Assembly (NCBI RefSeq): GCF_910592395.1
Contig: NC_088316.1
Location: forward strand, 5,642,001 to 5,706,000
Origin: Lineus longissimus
Taxonomy: Eukaryota; Nemertea; Pilidiophora; Heteronemertea; Lineidae
DNA: 64,000 bases
Direction of reading: 5' to 3'
Made by a program: the position numbers and the translations under genes. This document shows, in pieces, positions 45,141 through 55,023 of the stretch; position 1 is the stretch's first letter, and each line of letters starts with the position of its first letter. The notes beneath the pieces were generated by a model. The model had not been told where the DNA came from. It was given only the letters and a program-made list of their open reading frames with translations, and did no database searches.

Positions 45141-45296
45141 TTATTTTGAAAATGGCGGTCTGAACACATTAAAAGGTGGAACATGGCATTTTATCGACTT
45201 TGAAGTGTTCCGCAGTTAAAGGGAGACTTTTGGCAGCAGCTAGGTAGGCAAGATAAAGTCATACAAATTTGCCAATAGGGGTCAGTCATATCTCTA

Positions 45297-45356
45297 GGCA
45301 TGGCGCCAGTCTCTCTTAAAGCACAGTCAACAGGCATTTGGTCTTAGTATTTGGGT
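45297..45356 (+). repeat. Duplicate of the hairpin-loop segment with a gtaagt donor
   Basis: It matches 44942-45001 nearly exactly and ends atttgg|gtaagt, a consensus 5' splice site. Confidence 0.7.
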
Positions 45357-45397
45357 AAGTACAGAATCAAGGCAGCTCAGAGAGCAATGATTGAACG

Positions 45398-45805
45398 ATG
45401 CTGTGGACAAGTCCAAGGATACTGCATCAGTCACGACCAACTTCTCATCAGAAAGCGTCACCACCAGCATATTCAATGTTCAGTTCCAACCTGTACCAGT
45501 CCAATGCACGCCTGTCATGGTCAGCAGTGGTCAGCTTAGCGCGATATGGAACATTCTTCCGAAACTCAAGCGAGGGAAGTCTGCTCATTAGCCTATCTCG
45601 CGCACTGCTCCTTCTTGTCAAACATCGTAGTGAAATCGTGGTACAGTGGGGCGTCCTCGAGGATTGCAGCTGGTCGGACAGACGTGAGGTGGAATGTGGG
45701 CGGCTGCACTTCTTCGTTGATGTGCGATGGCAGATAGCACAGTTGTTGCGTTGCATGACAGCTGAAAGTGAATGTGATATCATAGAACTGAGGCGTTTGC
45801 AATGA
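45398..45805 (+). other. Block related to the 55262-55696 tandem repeat
   Basis: 45505-45640 is ~90% similar to the repeated blocks at 55350-55480 and 55567-55696. Both strands are open. Between copies the plus frame (SLARYGTFFRNSSEG, RALLLLVKHRSEI) keeps more residues than the minus frame, hinting at plus-strand coding origin. No family is recognised. Confidence 0.4.
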
Positions 45806-45829
45806 GACTATAGGTGAAGTAGAAGCAAG

Positions 45830-46000
45830 GAGTGAAATGGGCCATCTTCCAGTGACTAATATACAGAGTAAGGGCACTGGGTGTTGTTAGATTCAGCATT
45901 GAATGTATTCCTCGTACAAGCGTGAATAGTGTGGACATACAGTGAGAGGTGAAAGACCCCTATTGACTACTTCTTGTACTTTATCTTGGATATTATATTA
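45830..46000. repeat. Interspersed repeat (MITE-like), also at 45240-45300, 46360-46490 and 61740-61900
   Basis: Shared strings are ggcaagataa, ccaataggggtc, cttgtacgaggaatac and agtgactaatatacag, in both orientations. Confidence 0.7.
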
Positions 46001-46017
46001 GTATTGAACTTCTAGCC

Positions 46018-46152
46018 ATGGAATATGAAGAAATCGAAGTTGTAGGCATGGAATATGAAAAATTATTCAACGATGAAAGACATTATTCCATGAGGCTTTG
46101 CCGTGATCGCAAAGGACGCGACGCGATTGGTTCACATGCTAATGAGGTATGA
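46018..46152 (+). CDS. Possible short exon, 44 codons
   Basis: The ATG-led frame MEYEEIEVVGMEYEKLFNDE then RHYSMRLCRDRKGRD ends at GAG|gtatga, a fair donor. Isolated and unrecognised. Confidence 0.2.
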   Translation: MEYEEIEVVGMEYEKLFNDERHYSMRLCRDRKGRDAIGSHANEV

Positions 46153-46154
46153 TA

Positions 46155-46705
46155 ATGATAATTACCTCTATAATGCTACTTGGATAGCGACTGTGTCGTT
46201 GATTGCAACAGTGGTCTATGTCAATGTGTGCCTGTAATGTCAATGAAGTATGATGAGGTGATGACGATAGTGCAATTATTAAATATATATTGGCAAGAGA
46301 TCATACTACAACATAGGTCTTGTTTTTGACGGATGACTGTGCGACATTCCCATTGGGTCTTGTTAGAGTCAGCGCTGCATGTATTCCTTGTACAAGCTTG
46401 AATAGTTGTGACGGACTTTGAGGGGCGAGAGACCCCTATCGGCTACTTCGGCTAACTTTATCTTGCCTACCTAGCTGCTAGCAATAGTGCCCCTTTATCA
46501 AGACTGAAACCCACTGTGCGGGGCTAAGAAATTACCTTTATAATCCTAGTTGGATAACCACTGTGTAGATGATTTGAAGAGTGCTCTGTGGATGTGTGCC
46601 TGTAATGTCAATGAAAGTATGATGAGGTGATGACGATAGTGGAATGACGAAATATTGGAAAGAGATCTATTCCTAGAAGAACATATGTCCTGTTTTGACT
46701 AGGTG
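46155..46705. repeat. Direct duplication of ~175 bp around a MITE-like insert
   Basis: 46155-46330 and 46527-46705 share gtgtgcctgtaatgtcaatg, gatgaggtgatgacgatagt and agagatc blocks. A copy of the 45830 repeat family lies between them. Confidence 0.7.
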
Positions 46706-47356
46706 GCGTATTTTAGAATCAGCAGTGAGCACTGCGTGTAACATGGTGGAGGCAGCGGAGATAATAACTGTGTCGAAAGTATTGTTATAGGGCCTTCCCT
46801 AGGCCCATGGGGTTAAATTTACAATCCACGATTGAAAAGACGTAGTTTGATCGCATTCAACTATAAATCCATTGAACAGTTGTGTTCCTTTAGTCAACCG
46901 ATGACCTTTTGTTTGGCCATGATCGGGGATTGTAAACTGTAAATGTATTATGGACTGGGAGACGGGGGAAACACAAGTGAAATAGACCAAAACAAGTGAT
47001 TTTGGGGCTTTGGTTTAGACGCATGCCCCACATGCGCCATGCGGGATTATACGGTTCATGTGAACTTGTTGACATCTAGGCCTACATGATCTACTAGTGC
47101 TGTTATTGGTCATGGTACATGGTAGGCCTAATCATCATGGCTATATGTTTCAGGAGAAGCTCGGAGTAAAATGAACTGCCGATGAATAATGATGTTGTTC
47201 ATGTTTACCATGTTTACTAGTACATAGCCATAGGGTATGCACTGGCCAGTGCACTTTCTGCACGTCGTCATGGTCATGTACGTGATACCTTGCATTTTGT
47301 TTTTTGAATGCGCATGCTTTTTGGGCAAAATCACTTGTACCAACACTAATGAATAA
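46706..47356. other. Intergenic, no gene seen
   Basis: No supported ORF. The region ends at the Gypsy LTR; the target duplication ATAA is at 47353-47356. Confidence 0.5.
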
Positions 47357-47561
47357 TGTGACGTCTACCTCGGCCAATAATTACGCAATATATAACTGAA
47401 TGATACTTTATTACGCACCTCCTATCTCTGGTTACAACTTTAATAATAACATATAACGTACGACGCTGTCAGTACGGAGAGCAGCTCTTGACTGCCACCA
47501 GGCCCACACCCGCTCACATTTATAAGGTCACCCGTGAGCAATCTCGTCCCCAGGCGCCACA
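47357..47561 (-). repeat. 3' LTR of the Gypsy element
   Basis: Plus-strand ends are tgtgacg and gcgccaca. It matches 55024-55228 base for base as far as I can read. Confidence 0.95.
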
Positions 47562-47577
47562 TTACCCCCACCTCTAT
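47562..47577 (-). other. Polypurine tract of the Gypsy element
   Basis: The minus strand reads agaggtgggggtaa immediately before the 3' LTR, the expected priming site. Confidence 0.75.
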
Positions 47578-47818
47578 TAAGAGGTTGTACTCCTGTACAA
47601 TGTACCCCAACACATAACAACATAACAGTCCAAACACTAACTCGCAACACTAGAAAAACAAACTATTGACGCAAATCCAGAATCCACTGCTCCAGTCCAA
47701 AGAATTCCTAAATATGTTCACTGCCAGTCCAAAAACACATTATACATGGTATAGGAACATTAAAGTCCAACACAATCAAGAATGTCCACATATATACAAA
47801 AATTATATCCTGAGGGGT

Positions 47819-48415
47819 CTATTCCAGGTCGTAAGTGATTTCTTCGCGGGTCCCGTCCACATGACAAACTCTCTCGGTAACGGCCTTCACCCGGTACCGT
47901 GCGGTGTCGAACAGCCGCCTTCCGACGAGACGTAGGGTCCTCTTCCCTTCTGTTTCCGGACGTGGTCCTTTTTCTCCAACGAGAACACGGAAGCTGGGCA
48001 AGGTAGGCCCTGAATTTAGAACATTTCTGCGTTTGGGTGCACTGCCACTGACCGTTTCCACGGCCTCCACATCGCCATCTTCCTGCCGGCTTTCGCGAAC
48101 ACAAAAGTCGGGTGAGGGGGGTCCTGTATTTACCACCTTTCTACGTTTCGGTGTACTAACATGACTAACAGTCTCCAAAGCCTCATCACCATCGCCCTCT
48201 ACCTCCCCTAAACTTACATTGGGTGAGGTAAGGTCGGCCATCGGGCTACCCGTCACCTTTGAGTAGGAGGACCGATTTACAACCACCACTGACGAGGCCA
48301 CTTCCTTCCTTTTCGGGGGATGGCATCTGTCTGCATGACGCTCCAGGTTGGCCTTACGGTCGGTCGCATATTCGCACTGGTTGCACACGTATCTTTTGAA
48401 GGGCTGTTCTGCCAT
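47819..48415 (-). CDS. Third ORF of the Gypsy element: C2H2 finger protein with internal duplication
   Basis: The 198-residue ORF starts at ATG 48415, 40 bases after the pol stop, and ends ~240 bp before the polypurine tract, where env would sit. Residues ~9-31 form one C2H2 finger (YVCNQCEYATDRKANLERH ending ADRCH). A ~38-residue unit follows twice: EALETVSHVSTPKRRKVVNT and EAVETVSGSAPKRRNVLNS, each with GPxxPxFxV after it; PKRRK resembles a nuclear signal. No signal peptide or membrane segment is present, so it is not an envelope. It is probably nuclear and may act on DNA, RNA or host silencing, but the function is unknown. Confidence 0.82.
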   Translation of the reverse strand: MAEQPFKRYVCNQCEYATDRKANLERHADRCHPPKRKEVASSVVVVNRSSYSKVTGSPMADLTSPNVSLGEVEGDGDEALETVSHVSTPKRRKVVNTGPPSPDFCVRESRQEDGDVEAVETVSGSAPKRRNVLNSGPTLPSFRVLVGEKGPRPETEGKRTLRLVGRRLFDTARYRVKAVTERVCHVDGTREEITYDLE

Positions 48416-48454
48416 CTGGAACGAGAAATGGATACCCCGTGTTACTAGAAGGAT

Positions 48455-51400
48455 CTATAGGTTAGGTCTGACCACAGCCTTTCTTTTTCTGGTGCTACGC
48501 CGAGCTGGCTGCTGGTCAGGATTTGTAACATCCTTATTTGTATCAGTTGGGGTTGTTGGTTTGACAATTTCCCAATCTAACCCCTCTGGTGTCGGGCCTA
48601 TGAATGGTTTCAAGCGATTAATATGGACGACCTTGGCCTTCGATTTTGGACCTTGCTGAATACGGTACAGCAAGTCGGATATTTTGCGTACCACCCGATA
48701 AGGCCCACGCCAAGGTTTTCCCAATTTCTTGCTTTTCCCTCTTCGGATTGGTTGATCGTGAAACCATACAATATCTCCCTCAGCAAAAGGTTCTAAGCTG
48801 GCCTTGCGGTCGTAGTACTCCTTTTGTCTGTTGCTTGACATCTGTAAGTGGTCTCTCGCAAGATTATGAACTTTGTCCATCTTGTCTAACAGGGTCTCTA
48901 GGTATTCAGAGGGATTGCACTCAGGTTGGCCAGGGTATTCAGTACCAAATAGCAAATCAGCAGGTAGCGCAAGCTCCCTGCCAAACATAAGCTGGGATGG
49001 ACTAAACCCTGTGGTCTCATGTTTTGACGAATTGTACGCCATAATCAGGAGCGGCAGATGGATGTCCCAATCGAATTGATTTTCGTCACAGAACATTGAT
49101 ATGAGGTTTCCTAAAGTCTTCATAAAACGCTCTGCCATTCCATCAGACTCAGGATGCTGCGGGCTGGTCCTGGTTTTCATGCACCCTAGTCGCTTGCACA
49201 CCCCTGTCCAAACCTTCGACTCAAAGTTGGTGCCTTGGTCAGAGTGCGCCAAATCTGGTACCCCAAATATCGCCATAAAACGATCGACAAGGCAGTCAGC
49301 TACAGTCGTTGCTTCTTGATCGTGTATTGGGAAAGCCTGCACCCATTTAGTGAAGTAGTCTTCAACTACAAGAACATAGGAGTTATGATGGTCCGACTCG
49401 GGGAATGGCCCACACACATCGTATGCTATGCGCTCCATTGGGATACCCACGTTGAACTGTTTCATGGGAGCTCGGCGTCTCCTGGGACCCTTCCTCTGCT
49501 GACATGGCAGGCATTGGCTGCACCAGATCTCCACATCTCGTCTCATTCCAGCCCAGTAAAACCTTTGTCGTACTCTCGCCAATGTTCGTTTGAAACCAAA
49601 GTGGCCTGCAGCCGGTGCCTCATGCAATTCTCGTCGTACCCTGGCACGAAACCTGGAAGGAACCACTAACAGCAACACACTTTCTCCACTGTCGGACTCC
49701 CAGCGTCGACATAGTATGCCATCTTTCAACACCAGGCACTGCCACTGATTCCAGTAGGATTTGAGTCTTATGCCCTGATGTGAAATGTCCTTCCAATCTG
49801 GTCTCTGTGTGCCAGACTCCAACCATTTCACTACCTCTGCTAATTCGGGGTCCTCCAACTGAGCCTTCCTCATTGATTGGCTATCCCAGGCCCAGTCAGT
49901 GTCTGTATCTACTGGCTCATCTGCCTGTACGGCTCTGATAATCTGAAATACCCGCTCTCTCATAGGTGTTGTCTTTGGTTCATTCGTCACTCTCATTTCG
50001 TTCTGTGTACATTTCCTCGGGTTGTCCTCCCTGCTACCAGTATTACACCGGACATCCTTCCCCTTGTCTTCTTTGACCAGATCCTCCTCCTTCGATTCAT
50101 GTCTGCCCAACGATTCTGTCCGTACGACAAGGACAGGCTCCGGCATCGTGGGGACCTCCGACTGGTGTTGATGCAGGCATTCTGGTGCTAGGTCATCGTC
50201 TGGTTTATCTTCGACCATCAGTTTCAGCTTATCACACTGTTTACAATTGACGCAAGGTATTGGTCTGCGGGACAGACTGTCAGCATTGATATGCTTAGAT
50301 CCCGGACGGTGTGCTATTGCCATATCATATTGGGACAGTCTTTCCAACCATCGGGCGGTCTGTCCCTCCGGGTGCTTGAAGGTCATTAAAAACCGTAGTG
50401 CTGAATGATCGGTTCTTACCAGGAATTTCTGGCCATAGAGGTAATGATGGAAGTTTTTAACACTATCAACCACTCCCAACATCTCTTTTCGTGTGACACA
50501 ATACCGGCGCTCGCTCTTGTTCAGGGATCGACTAAAATATCCTATGACCTTTTCTGTGCCCTCTTGCTGCTGGCTCAGCACTCCACCAATTGCTGTGTTA
50601 CTGGCATCCGTGTCGAGAATGAACGGTTCACCAGGCCTTGGATACGCCAAAATCGGTGACTCGGTCAGTTTCCGTTTCAATGTTATGAATGCGGTCTCTG
50701 CATCATCATCCCAAACAAAGGTCTTTCCTTTCTCCATGAGTGTGTTCAGGGGTTTTGCAATAGCTGCAAAGTTACGTATATATCGCCGATAATACGATGC
50801 CAAACCGACGAATGATCGCACCTCTCGCTGACTTCTCGGGATGGGCCATTCCACAACTGCTTTAACCTTTTCCGGGTCTGTGCTAACTCCGTCCTTACTC
50901 ACGACATGGCCAAGGAAGGCTACTTTCTTCTGGAAGAGGTTGCACTTCTTAGGGTTGAGCTTAAGCCCTGCATCCCGGAGGCGCACAAATATTTCCTTCA
51001 GACCATCCAAAGCAGAATCAAATTTCGTATGATGCGAAATGATGTCGTCTAAGTATCGAACGCATATATCCCATGGAAGGCCTTTCAGCACCATGTCCAT
51101 TAACCTCTGAAATGTGGCAGGCGCATTAACTAAACCAAATGGAAGGACATTGAAGTGGAAATGGCCAACCCCCGGCACAGAGAAAGCTGTCTTCTCTTTG
51201 TCAGACAAACTCGCCATTTCTGCCTGGTGGTATCCACTTTTCAAATCTAGGGTGGAGAACCACTCGCTGCCTGACAATGCATCCAGTGAGTCGTCAATTC
51301 GTGGGAGGGGGTAACAGTCCTTTTTTGTGACTGCGTTAAGAGGCCTATAATCCACACAGATCCTGAGCGATCCGTCCTTCTTACGCACTGGTACTATGCC

Positions 51401-52564
51401 AGATGACCAAGGACTATTAGAAGGATCAGCAATTTTGCGTTTAACCCAATTTGTTATCTCCTCAGTGACTTCTCCTCTGATACCTAGTGCAAGTCTCCTG
51501 TTTCCTTGTTTTATCGGTTTAGAGTCCCCAGTGTCAATGGAGTGTTTTGCGAGTGTGGTATGGCCTGTATCATCTCCATCTCTTGCAAAAACATCAGCAA
51601 ATTCCCGAAGAAGAAGTGCCACCTTCAGCTTTTTCTTATGATCGAGGTGCTTGCAGCTGCGGTGGAAGAGGTCTTTTAGGTGGTCAGGCACAAACAGCCC
51701 ATCCTTCCGTTTTGGTTGCAGACTGTCTTCTGCTTTCTTTGTCGTCCTAACCTTTTCTTCAGGTTTACTCCCTTGAGGTATTTCTATAAGAGGCTCTACC
51801 CAAGCCATCAAAGTATGTTTCCTCAAAATTACTGGCTCCTCTGATAGATTTAGGAGCCGGATGGGGGTCGTCTCTCCGGACATGTCGACCACACTTTTGG
51901 CAACTAGGAGACCATTTTTTTCGAGTAGGGACGTCGCAGGTGATATATATCCTGCCTGGGATCCGTATGATGTGCCTGCTATCTCACACGTGACTAGCTG
52001 CTCACTCCTGGCAGGAATTGCTACTTTGCTCTTTAACACAATTCGACGGCAGGCATTTTTGGCACTCCCTCCACAACCCTGGATTTCCTGATGACAACAT
52101 ATAACCCTGTTGTTCATGTAGTCTACTTGGCAGTATTTACTGAGGAAGTCGTGTCCCAGTATGGTGTCATCCTGTATATCAGCTACCCAGAACTCATGGT
52201 CCACCTGTACTGAATTGAAGCGCACTCGAAACATAGCCTTTCCAGTAAAAGGTATGTTTTCTCCATTAGCCGCTATCAGTCTACCCTTTGACATTTCCAG
52301 AGCAGGTCTATCCTCTTCTGGAATATTGTTGTATACCCTAGGGTTCAGCAAACATACTGATGCACCAGAATCAATGAGAAATTCCTCTCTTTGGTCCCCC
52401 AAGTAACCTGGGATGTACAGACTACTGTTTTCTTCTCCTGTTGCTCCCATGGCACGCATGTCCACGACGGGCCCCTCATCCTTTACTGCCGATCTTTGGC
52501 CCTCAAGGTCGGCATTTCCTCGTTTCCCTGGGCCTGGGCAATTTCTTTCTGCCAAGCAGGGCAT
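48455..52564 (-). CDS. pol: Gypsy pol polyprotein (protease, RT, RNase H, integrase)
   Basis: The 1369-codon open frame has no early start of its own and is entered by -1 frameshifting at 52522-52528. Protease IDSGAS lies at ~residue 65. RT spans ~375-560 with GSLRICVDYRPLN and the catalytic YLDD at 504-507. RNase H starts with ILDTDAS at ~650. Integrase has HHCC zinc residues (His981, His988, Cys1018, Cys1021) and catalytic D1049, D1109, E1145. Near the end a GPY/F-type module reads KPWRGPYRVV to HINRLKPF. The C-terminal tail is basic (RRSTRKRK). No lesion was seen. It should copy and integrate the element. Confidence 0.96.
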   Translation of the reverse strand: MPCLAERNCPGPGKRGNADLEGQRSAVKDEGPVVDMRAMGATGEENSSLYIPGYLGDQREEFLIDSGASVCLLNPRVYNNIPEEDRPALEMSKGRLIAANGENIPFTGKAMFRVRFNSVQVDHEFWVADIQDDTILGHDFLSKYCQVDYMNNRVICCHQEIQGCGGSAKNACRRIVLKSKVAIPARSEQLVTCEIAGTSYGSQAGYISPATSLLEKNGLLVAKSVVDMSGETTPIRLLNLSEEPVILRKHTLMAWVEPLIEIPQGSKPEEKVRTTKKAEDSLQPKRKDGLFVPDHLKDLFHRSCKHLDHKKKLKVALLLREFADVFARDGDDTGHTTLAKHSIDTGDSKPIKQGNRRLALGIRGEVTEEITNWVKRKIADPSNSPWSSGIVPVRKKDGSLRICVDYRPLNAVTKKDCYPLPRIDDSLDALSGSEWFSTLDLKSGYHQAEMASLSDKEKTAFSVPGVGHFHFNVLPFGLVNAPATFQRLMDMVLKGLPWDICVRYLDDIISHHTKFDSALDGLKEIFVRLRDAGLKLNPKKCNLFQKKVAFLGHVVSKDGVSTDPEKVKAVVEWPIPRSQREVRSFVGLASYYRRYIRNFAAIAKPLNTLMEKGKTFVWDDDAETAFITLKRKLTESPILAYPRPGEPFILDTDASNTAIGGVLSQQQEGTEKVIGYFSRSLNKSERRYCVTRKEMLGVVDSVKNFHHYLYGQKFLVRTDHSALRFLMTFKHPEGQTARWLERLSQYDMAIAHRPGSKHINADSLSRRPIPCVNCKQCDKLKLMVEDKPDDDLAPECLHQHQSEVPTMPEPVLVVRTESLGRHESKEEDLVKEDKGKDVRCNTGSREDNPRKCTQNEMRVTNEPKTTPMRERVFQIIRAVQADEPVDTDTDWAWDSQSMRKAQLEDPELAEVVKWLESGTQRPDWKDISHQGIRLKSYWNQWQCLVLKDGILCRRWESDSGESVLLLVVPSRFRARVRRELHEAPAAGHFGFKRTLARVRQRFYWAGMRRDVEIWCSQCLPCQQRKGPRRRRAPMKQFNVGIPMERIAYDVCGPFPESDHHNSYVLVVEDYFTKWVQAFPIHDQEATTVADCLVDRFMAIFGVPDLAHSDQGTNFESKVWTGVCKRLGCMKTRTSPQHPESDGMAERFMKTLGNLISMFCDENQFDWDIHLPLLIMAYNSSKHETTGFSPSQLMFGRELALPADLLFGTEYPGQPECNPSEYLETLLDKMDKVHNLARDHLQMSSNRQKEYYDRKASLEPFAEGDIVWFHDQPIRRGKSKKLGKPWRGPYRVVRKISDLLYRIQQGPKSKAKVVHINRLKPFIGPTPEGLDWEIVKPTTPTDTNKDVTNPDQQPARRSTRKRKAVVRPNL

Positions 52565-54885
52565 TCCCGTTTAAAGTGTCCTTGTTCCTTGCAGAAATAG
52601 CAAGTGAGGCTGCTTTTCCTGGATGGCTTTCTGGCTCCATATTGGTCATTTGTTCTGGGTACCGAGCGAGTGCTGTTGTTTGACACAGTACTTGGATTTG
52701 CAAGTTTTAACTCTTGTACCGACCTCACTAACTGTTCCAGGGTCTTTACAACGTTGTCGTTACTTTGGTCTGATGTAGCCACCCCACGAACATGGGTACT
52801 GTCAGACTGCTTCCCTGACGTTGCCTGTTGGAAGGCCTCATATTCTACTGCAGTTCGCTCTGCATCTCGCAAAGTCCTGGGCCTCGATTGTTTTACAAAC
52901 CATTGATGATTCGTTTCCAATAAGGCATCAATAAACTGGTCTCTTGCAAAGGAGTCCATCAGTTCTAGTGTCACATTTGGGTAAGCCTTCCTTGCAAGGC
53001 GGCGGATCTCTTGAGATAACTCAGCTAGTGAAGACCCTTTCTTCCTCTTGTAGGACCTCAGCTGAGCACGGAACAGGTCAATTTGATTTTCATTACCAAA
53101 TCTCCTTTTCAATGCAGCAACCACCGCATCATGTTGCTTCCTTTTGTAAGGCTCAAGATCACTCAGAACACTTTGTGCCGTCCCCCTCAGACTTGCCGCC
53201 AGGTATTTTCCTTTAAGATCAATATTCCACTGATTAAGATCGGCGAACGCCTCAAAATGTGACAGGAAATCGTCAAGGATTCCACTCCCATCAAACGTAT
53301 CAGGCCTCAATGACGGGCATCGCGGCTTCAGCGGGTCTGTTTCTTGCTGCACTTGAGGTGTAACATTGCCTGTATTCTGCCCATCATTATGTCCTTCTGG
53401 TGGTGGACCAGCTGATGGAAGTAATCTAGGGGTCGGTCTTGGCCTCGCCGGTGACATATCAGACAGATAACGTTCTCTTGTCATGATGTCAATCCTATTC
53501 GGGCACTCAGTGTGCGCTTCACGGGTCAAACCCGAGGGCTTTCCTTGCGGTTCCTCAGTTTGTGGGCAGTCATTGTCATACAGATCCTTGCGGACTGTGA
53601 GGGGCTCACACGTGGGCCTAATATTCCTCGGACATGTCTGATGCGCAGGCCTAAAATTTCTGACCTCCTCCAGAGGATTGAGAAGCGTCACATGCCTACT
53701 TCTCACATCAGCAGAATCAGGTGACTCATGAGTTGGACTCCCTCTTTCGTTGGTTGGGTAGAACTTGTCCGACGGATGGGTAGGTTGAATCGCGGTCACC
53801 ATCTCTTGAGGAAAATAAGACTCGTCTCTCTCCGCACTGAATAACTCGAGGATGGGCTTATGGACACTCTCACCATGCTCACGAGTCGTGAGTAACCTAT
53901 GAGCAGCCAATTCGTGAGTCGGCCTGCTGCGAGTCGCCTCACCTTCCTCCCGAGCCGTGAGTACGTCATGAGCAGCAAACTCGTGAGTCGGCCTGCTGCG
54001 AGTCGTCTCACCTTTCTCACGAGTCGTGAGTAACTCATGAGCAGCAAACTCGTGAGTCGGCCTGTTGTGAGTCGTCTCACCTTTCTCACAAGTCGTGAGT
54101 AAATCATGAGCAGCAAACTCGTGAGTCGGCCTGTTGTGAGTCGTCTCACCTTTCTCACGAGTCGTGAGTAACTCATGAGCAGCAAACTCGTGAGTCGGCC
54201 TGTTGTGAGTCGTCTCACCTTTCTCACGAGTCGTGAGTAACTCATGATGAGCAGCCAACTCGTGAGTCGGCCTGCTGTGCTCCCGAGCTGTGCGTAACTC
54301 ATGAGTGAGTAGCTCACCATACTCACGAGCCGTGAGTAATTCGCGAGAAGACTGCCTCGGAACCCTCTCGACGTGCTCACGAGCAACTCTAGTTAGGCTG
54401 TTGTCTGCCTGCCTCCGGCTGCCACTGGTGAGTAACTCGTGAGAAGACGGCATGTAGGGCCTCTCACCACAGCGAACAGGCAATTCATAGTCGGTATAAC
54501 CATAGGCAGACCTACGGTCGAGAAACTTCCTATCGTGATTTCTAGTTGAAGGCCTATTCGGTAAATTTCCCAAATTTACTTCCCCTCGTCTCAAGGCCTG
54601 TTCCAGTTCTCGAATCTCATCTCGCAATTTATTTTCAAGAGCCTGTTGTTCTAGTTGCCTGCTCCATCTCCGACGATTTGTACCCTGGAGGCGAGATCGG
54701 GATTCTCGACTGCGGTCTGTTGACCGCCGTCGATATCTGTCCAAGGCCAAAACGGAGTCAAGATCGCCACTTTCCGACATATCATGCTCAGTTACAGACA
54801 TGCTTATTGTGTCAGCTAGTTCAAAAGAGGTAGGTGTACCCTTCCTGGGTCCGAAACGAACTGTTGGCGTGTATTTCCCGGCCAT
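52483..54885 (-). CDS. gag: Gypsy Gag with an expanded repeat N-terminal region
   Basis: ATG at 54885; 800 residues, longer than usual for Gypsy Gag. Residues ~205-335 are six 23-residue repeats of the form LLTTREKGETTHNRPTHEF. Residues ~555-720 match a retrotransposon gag capsid region (KGKYLAASLRGTAQSVLSDL, RRFGNENQIDLFRAQL, SLAELSQEIRRLARKAYP). Residues ~755-775 are a CCHC zinc knuckle (CYFCKEQGHFKREC), which binds RNA. The frame overlaps pol by 82 bases and stops shortly after the frameshift site. The N-terminal ~500 residues are Arg/Thr/His/Glu-rich and probably disordered. Confidence 0.94.
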   Translation of the reverse strand: MAGKYTPTVRFGPRKGTPTSFELADTISMSVTEHDMSESGDLDSVLALDRYRRRSTDRSRESRSRLQGTNRRRWSRQLEQQALENKLRDEIRELEQALRRGEVNLGNLPNRPSTRNHDRKFLDRRSAYGYTDYELPVRCGERPYMPSSHELLTSGSRRQADNSLTRVAREHVERVPRQSSRELLTAREYGELLTHELRTAREHSRPTHELAAHHELLTTREKGETTHNRPTHEFAAHELLTTREKGETTHNRPTHEFAAHDLLTTCEKGETTHNRPTHEFAAHELLTTREKGETTRSRPTHEFAAHDVLTAREEGEATRSRPTHELAAHRLLTTREHGESVHKPILELFSAERDESYFPQEMVTAIQPTHPSDKFYPTNERGSPTHESPDSADVRSRHVTLLNPLEEVRNFRPAHQTCPRNIRPTCEPLTVRKDLYDNDCPQTEEPQGKPSGLTREAHTECPNRIDIMTRERYLSDMSPARPRPTPRLLPSAGPPPEGHNDGQNTGNVTPQVQQETDPLKPRCPSLRPDTFDGSGILDDFLSHFEAFADLNQWNIDLKGKYLAASLRGTAQSVLSDLEPYKRKQHDAVVAALKRRFGNENQIDLFRAQLRSYKRKKGSSLAELSQEIRRLARKAYPNVTLELMDSFARDQFIDALLETNHQWFVKQSRPRTLRDAERTAVEYEAFQQATSGKQSDSTHVRGVATSDQSNDNVVKTLEQLVRSVQELKLANPSTVSNNSTRSVPRTNDQYGARKPSRKSSLTCYFCKEQGHFKRECPAWQKEIAQAQGNEEMPTLRAKDRQ
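52522..52528 (-). promoter_or_regulatory. -1 ribosomal frameshift site GGGAAAC (gag-pol)
   Basis: The minus strand reads CAG GGA AAC in the gag frame, so the heptamer has the required X XXY YYZ phase. It lies 39 bases before the gag stop, inside the 82-base overlap. Slipping back one base gives the pol frame (RGNADLEG). Confidence 0.8.
53870..54290 (-). repeat. 69-bp in-frame tandem repeat in gag
   Basis: About six copies, dense in the complementary octamers ctcgtgag and ctcacgag, including the inverted pair tcacgagtcgtga. Confidence 0.9.
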
Positions 54886-55023
54886 TTTTTAAGTGAATGT
54901 GACGGCCAAGTCTCATGCAATCGGCAATGCAATGGTAGCGTATGTAGTATACACGTCAGTTTCACTGGGATTCACACGTCAAAACTACCCAATTTGTGTT
55001 CGTAATTTCACCGCTGCCGCCAA

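Noticed and set aside
45351-45360. Spliced-leader RNA gene suggested by the gtaagt donor after a short leader
   Set aside because: No Sm site or multi-stem RNA structure could be recognised downstream, and only two partial copies are present.
53796-54386. 196-codon minus frame with a SLLLMSYSRLVRKVRR repeat
   Set aside because: Alternate frame of the 69-bp gag repeat; the Gag frame is the supported one.
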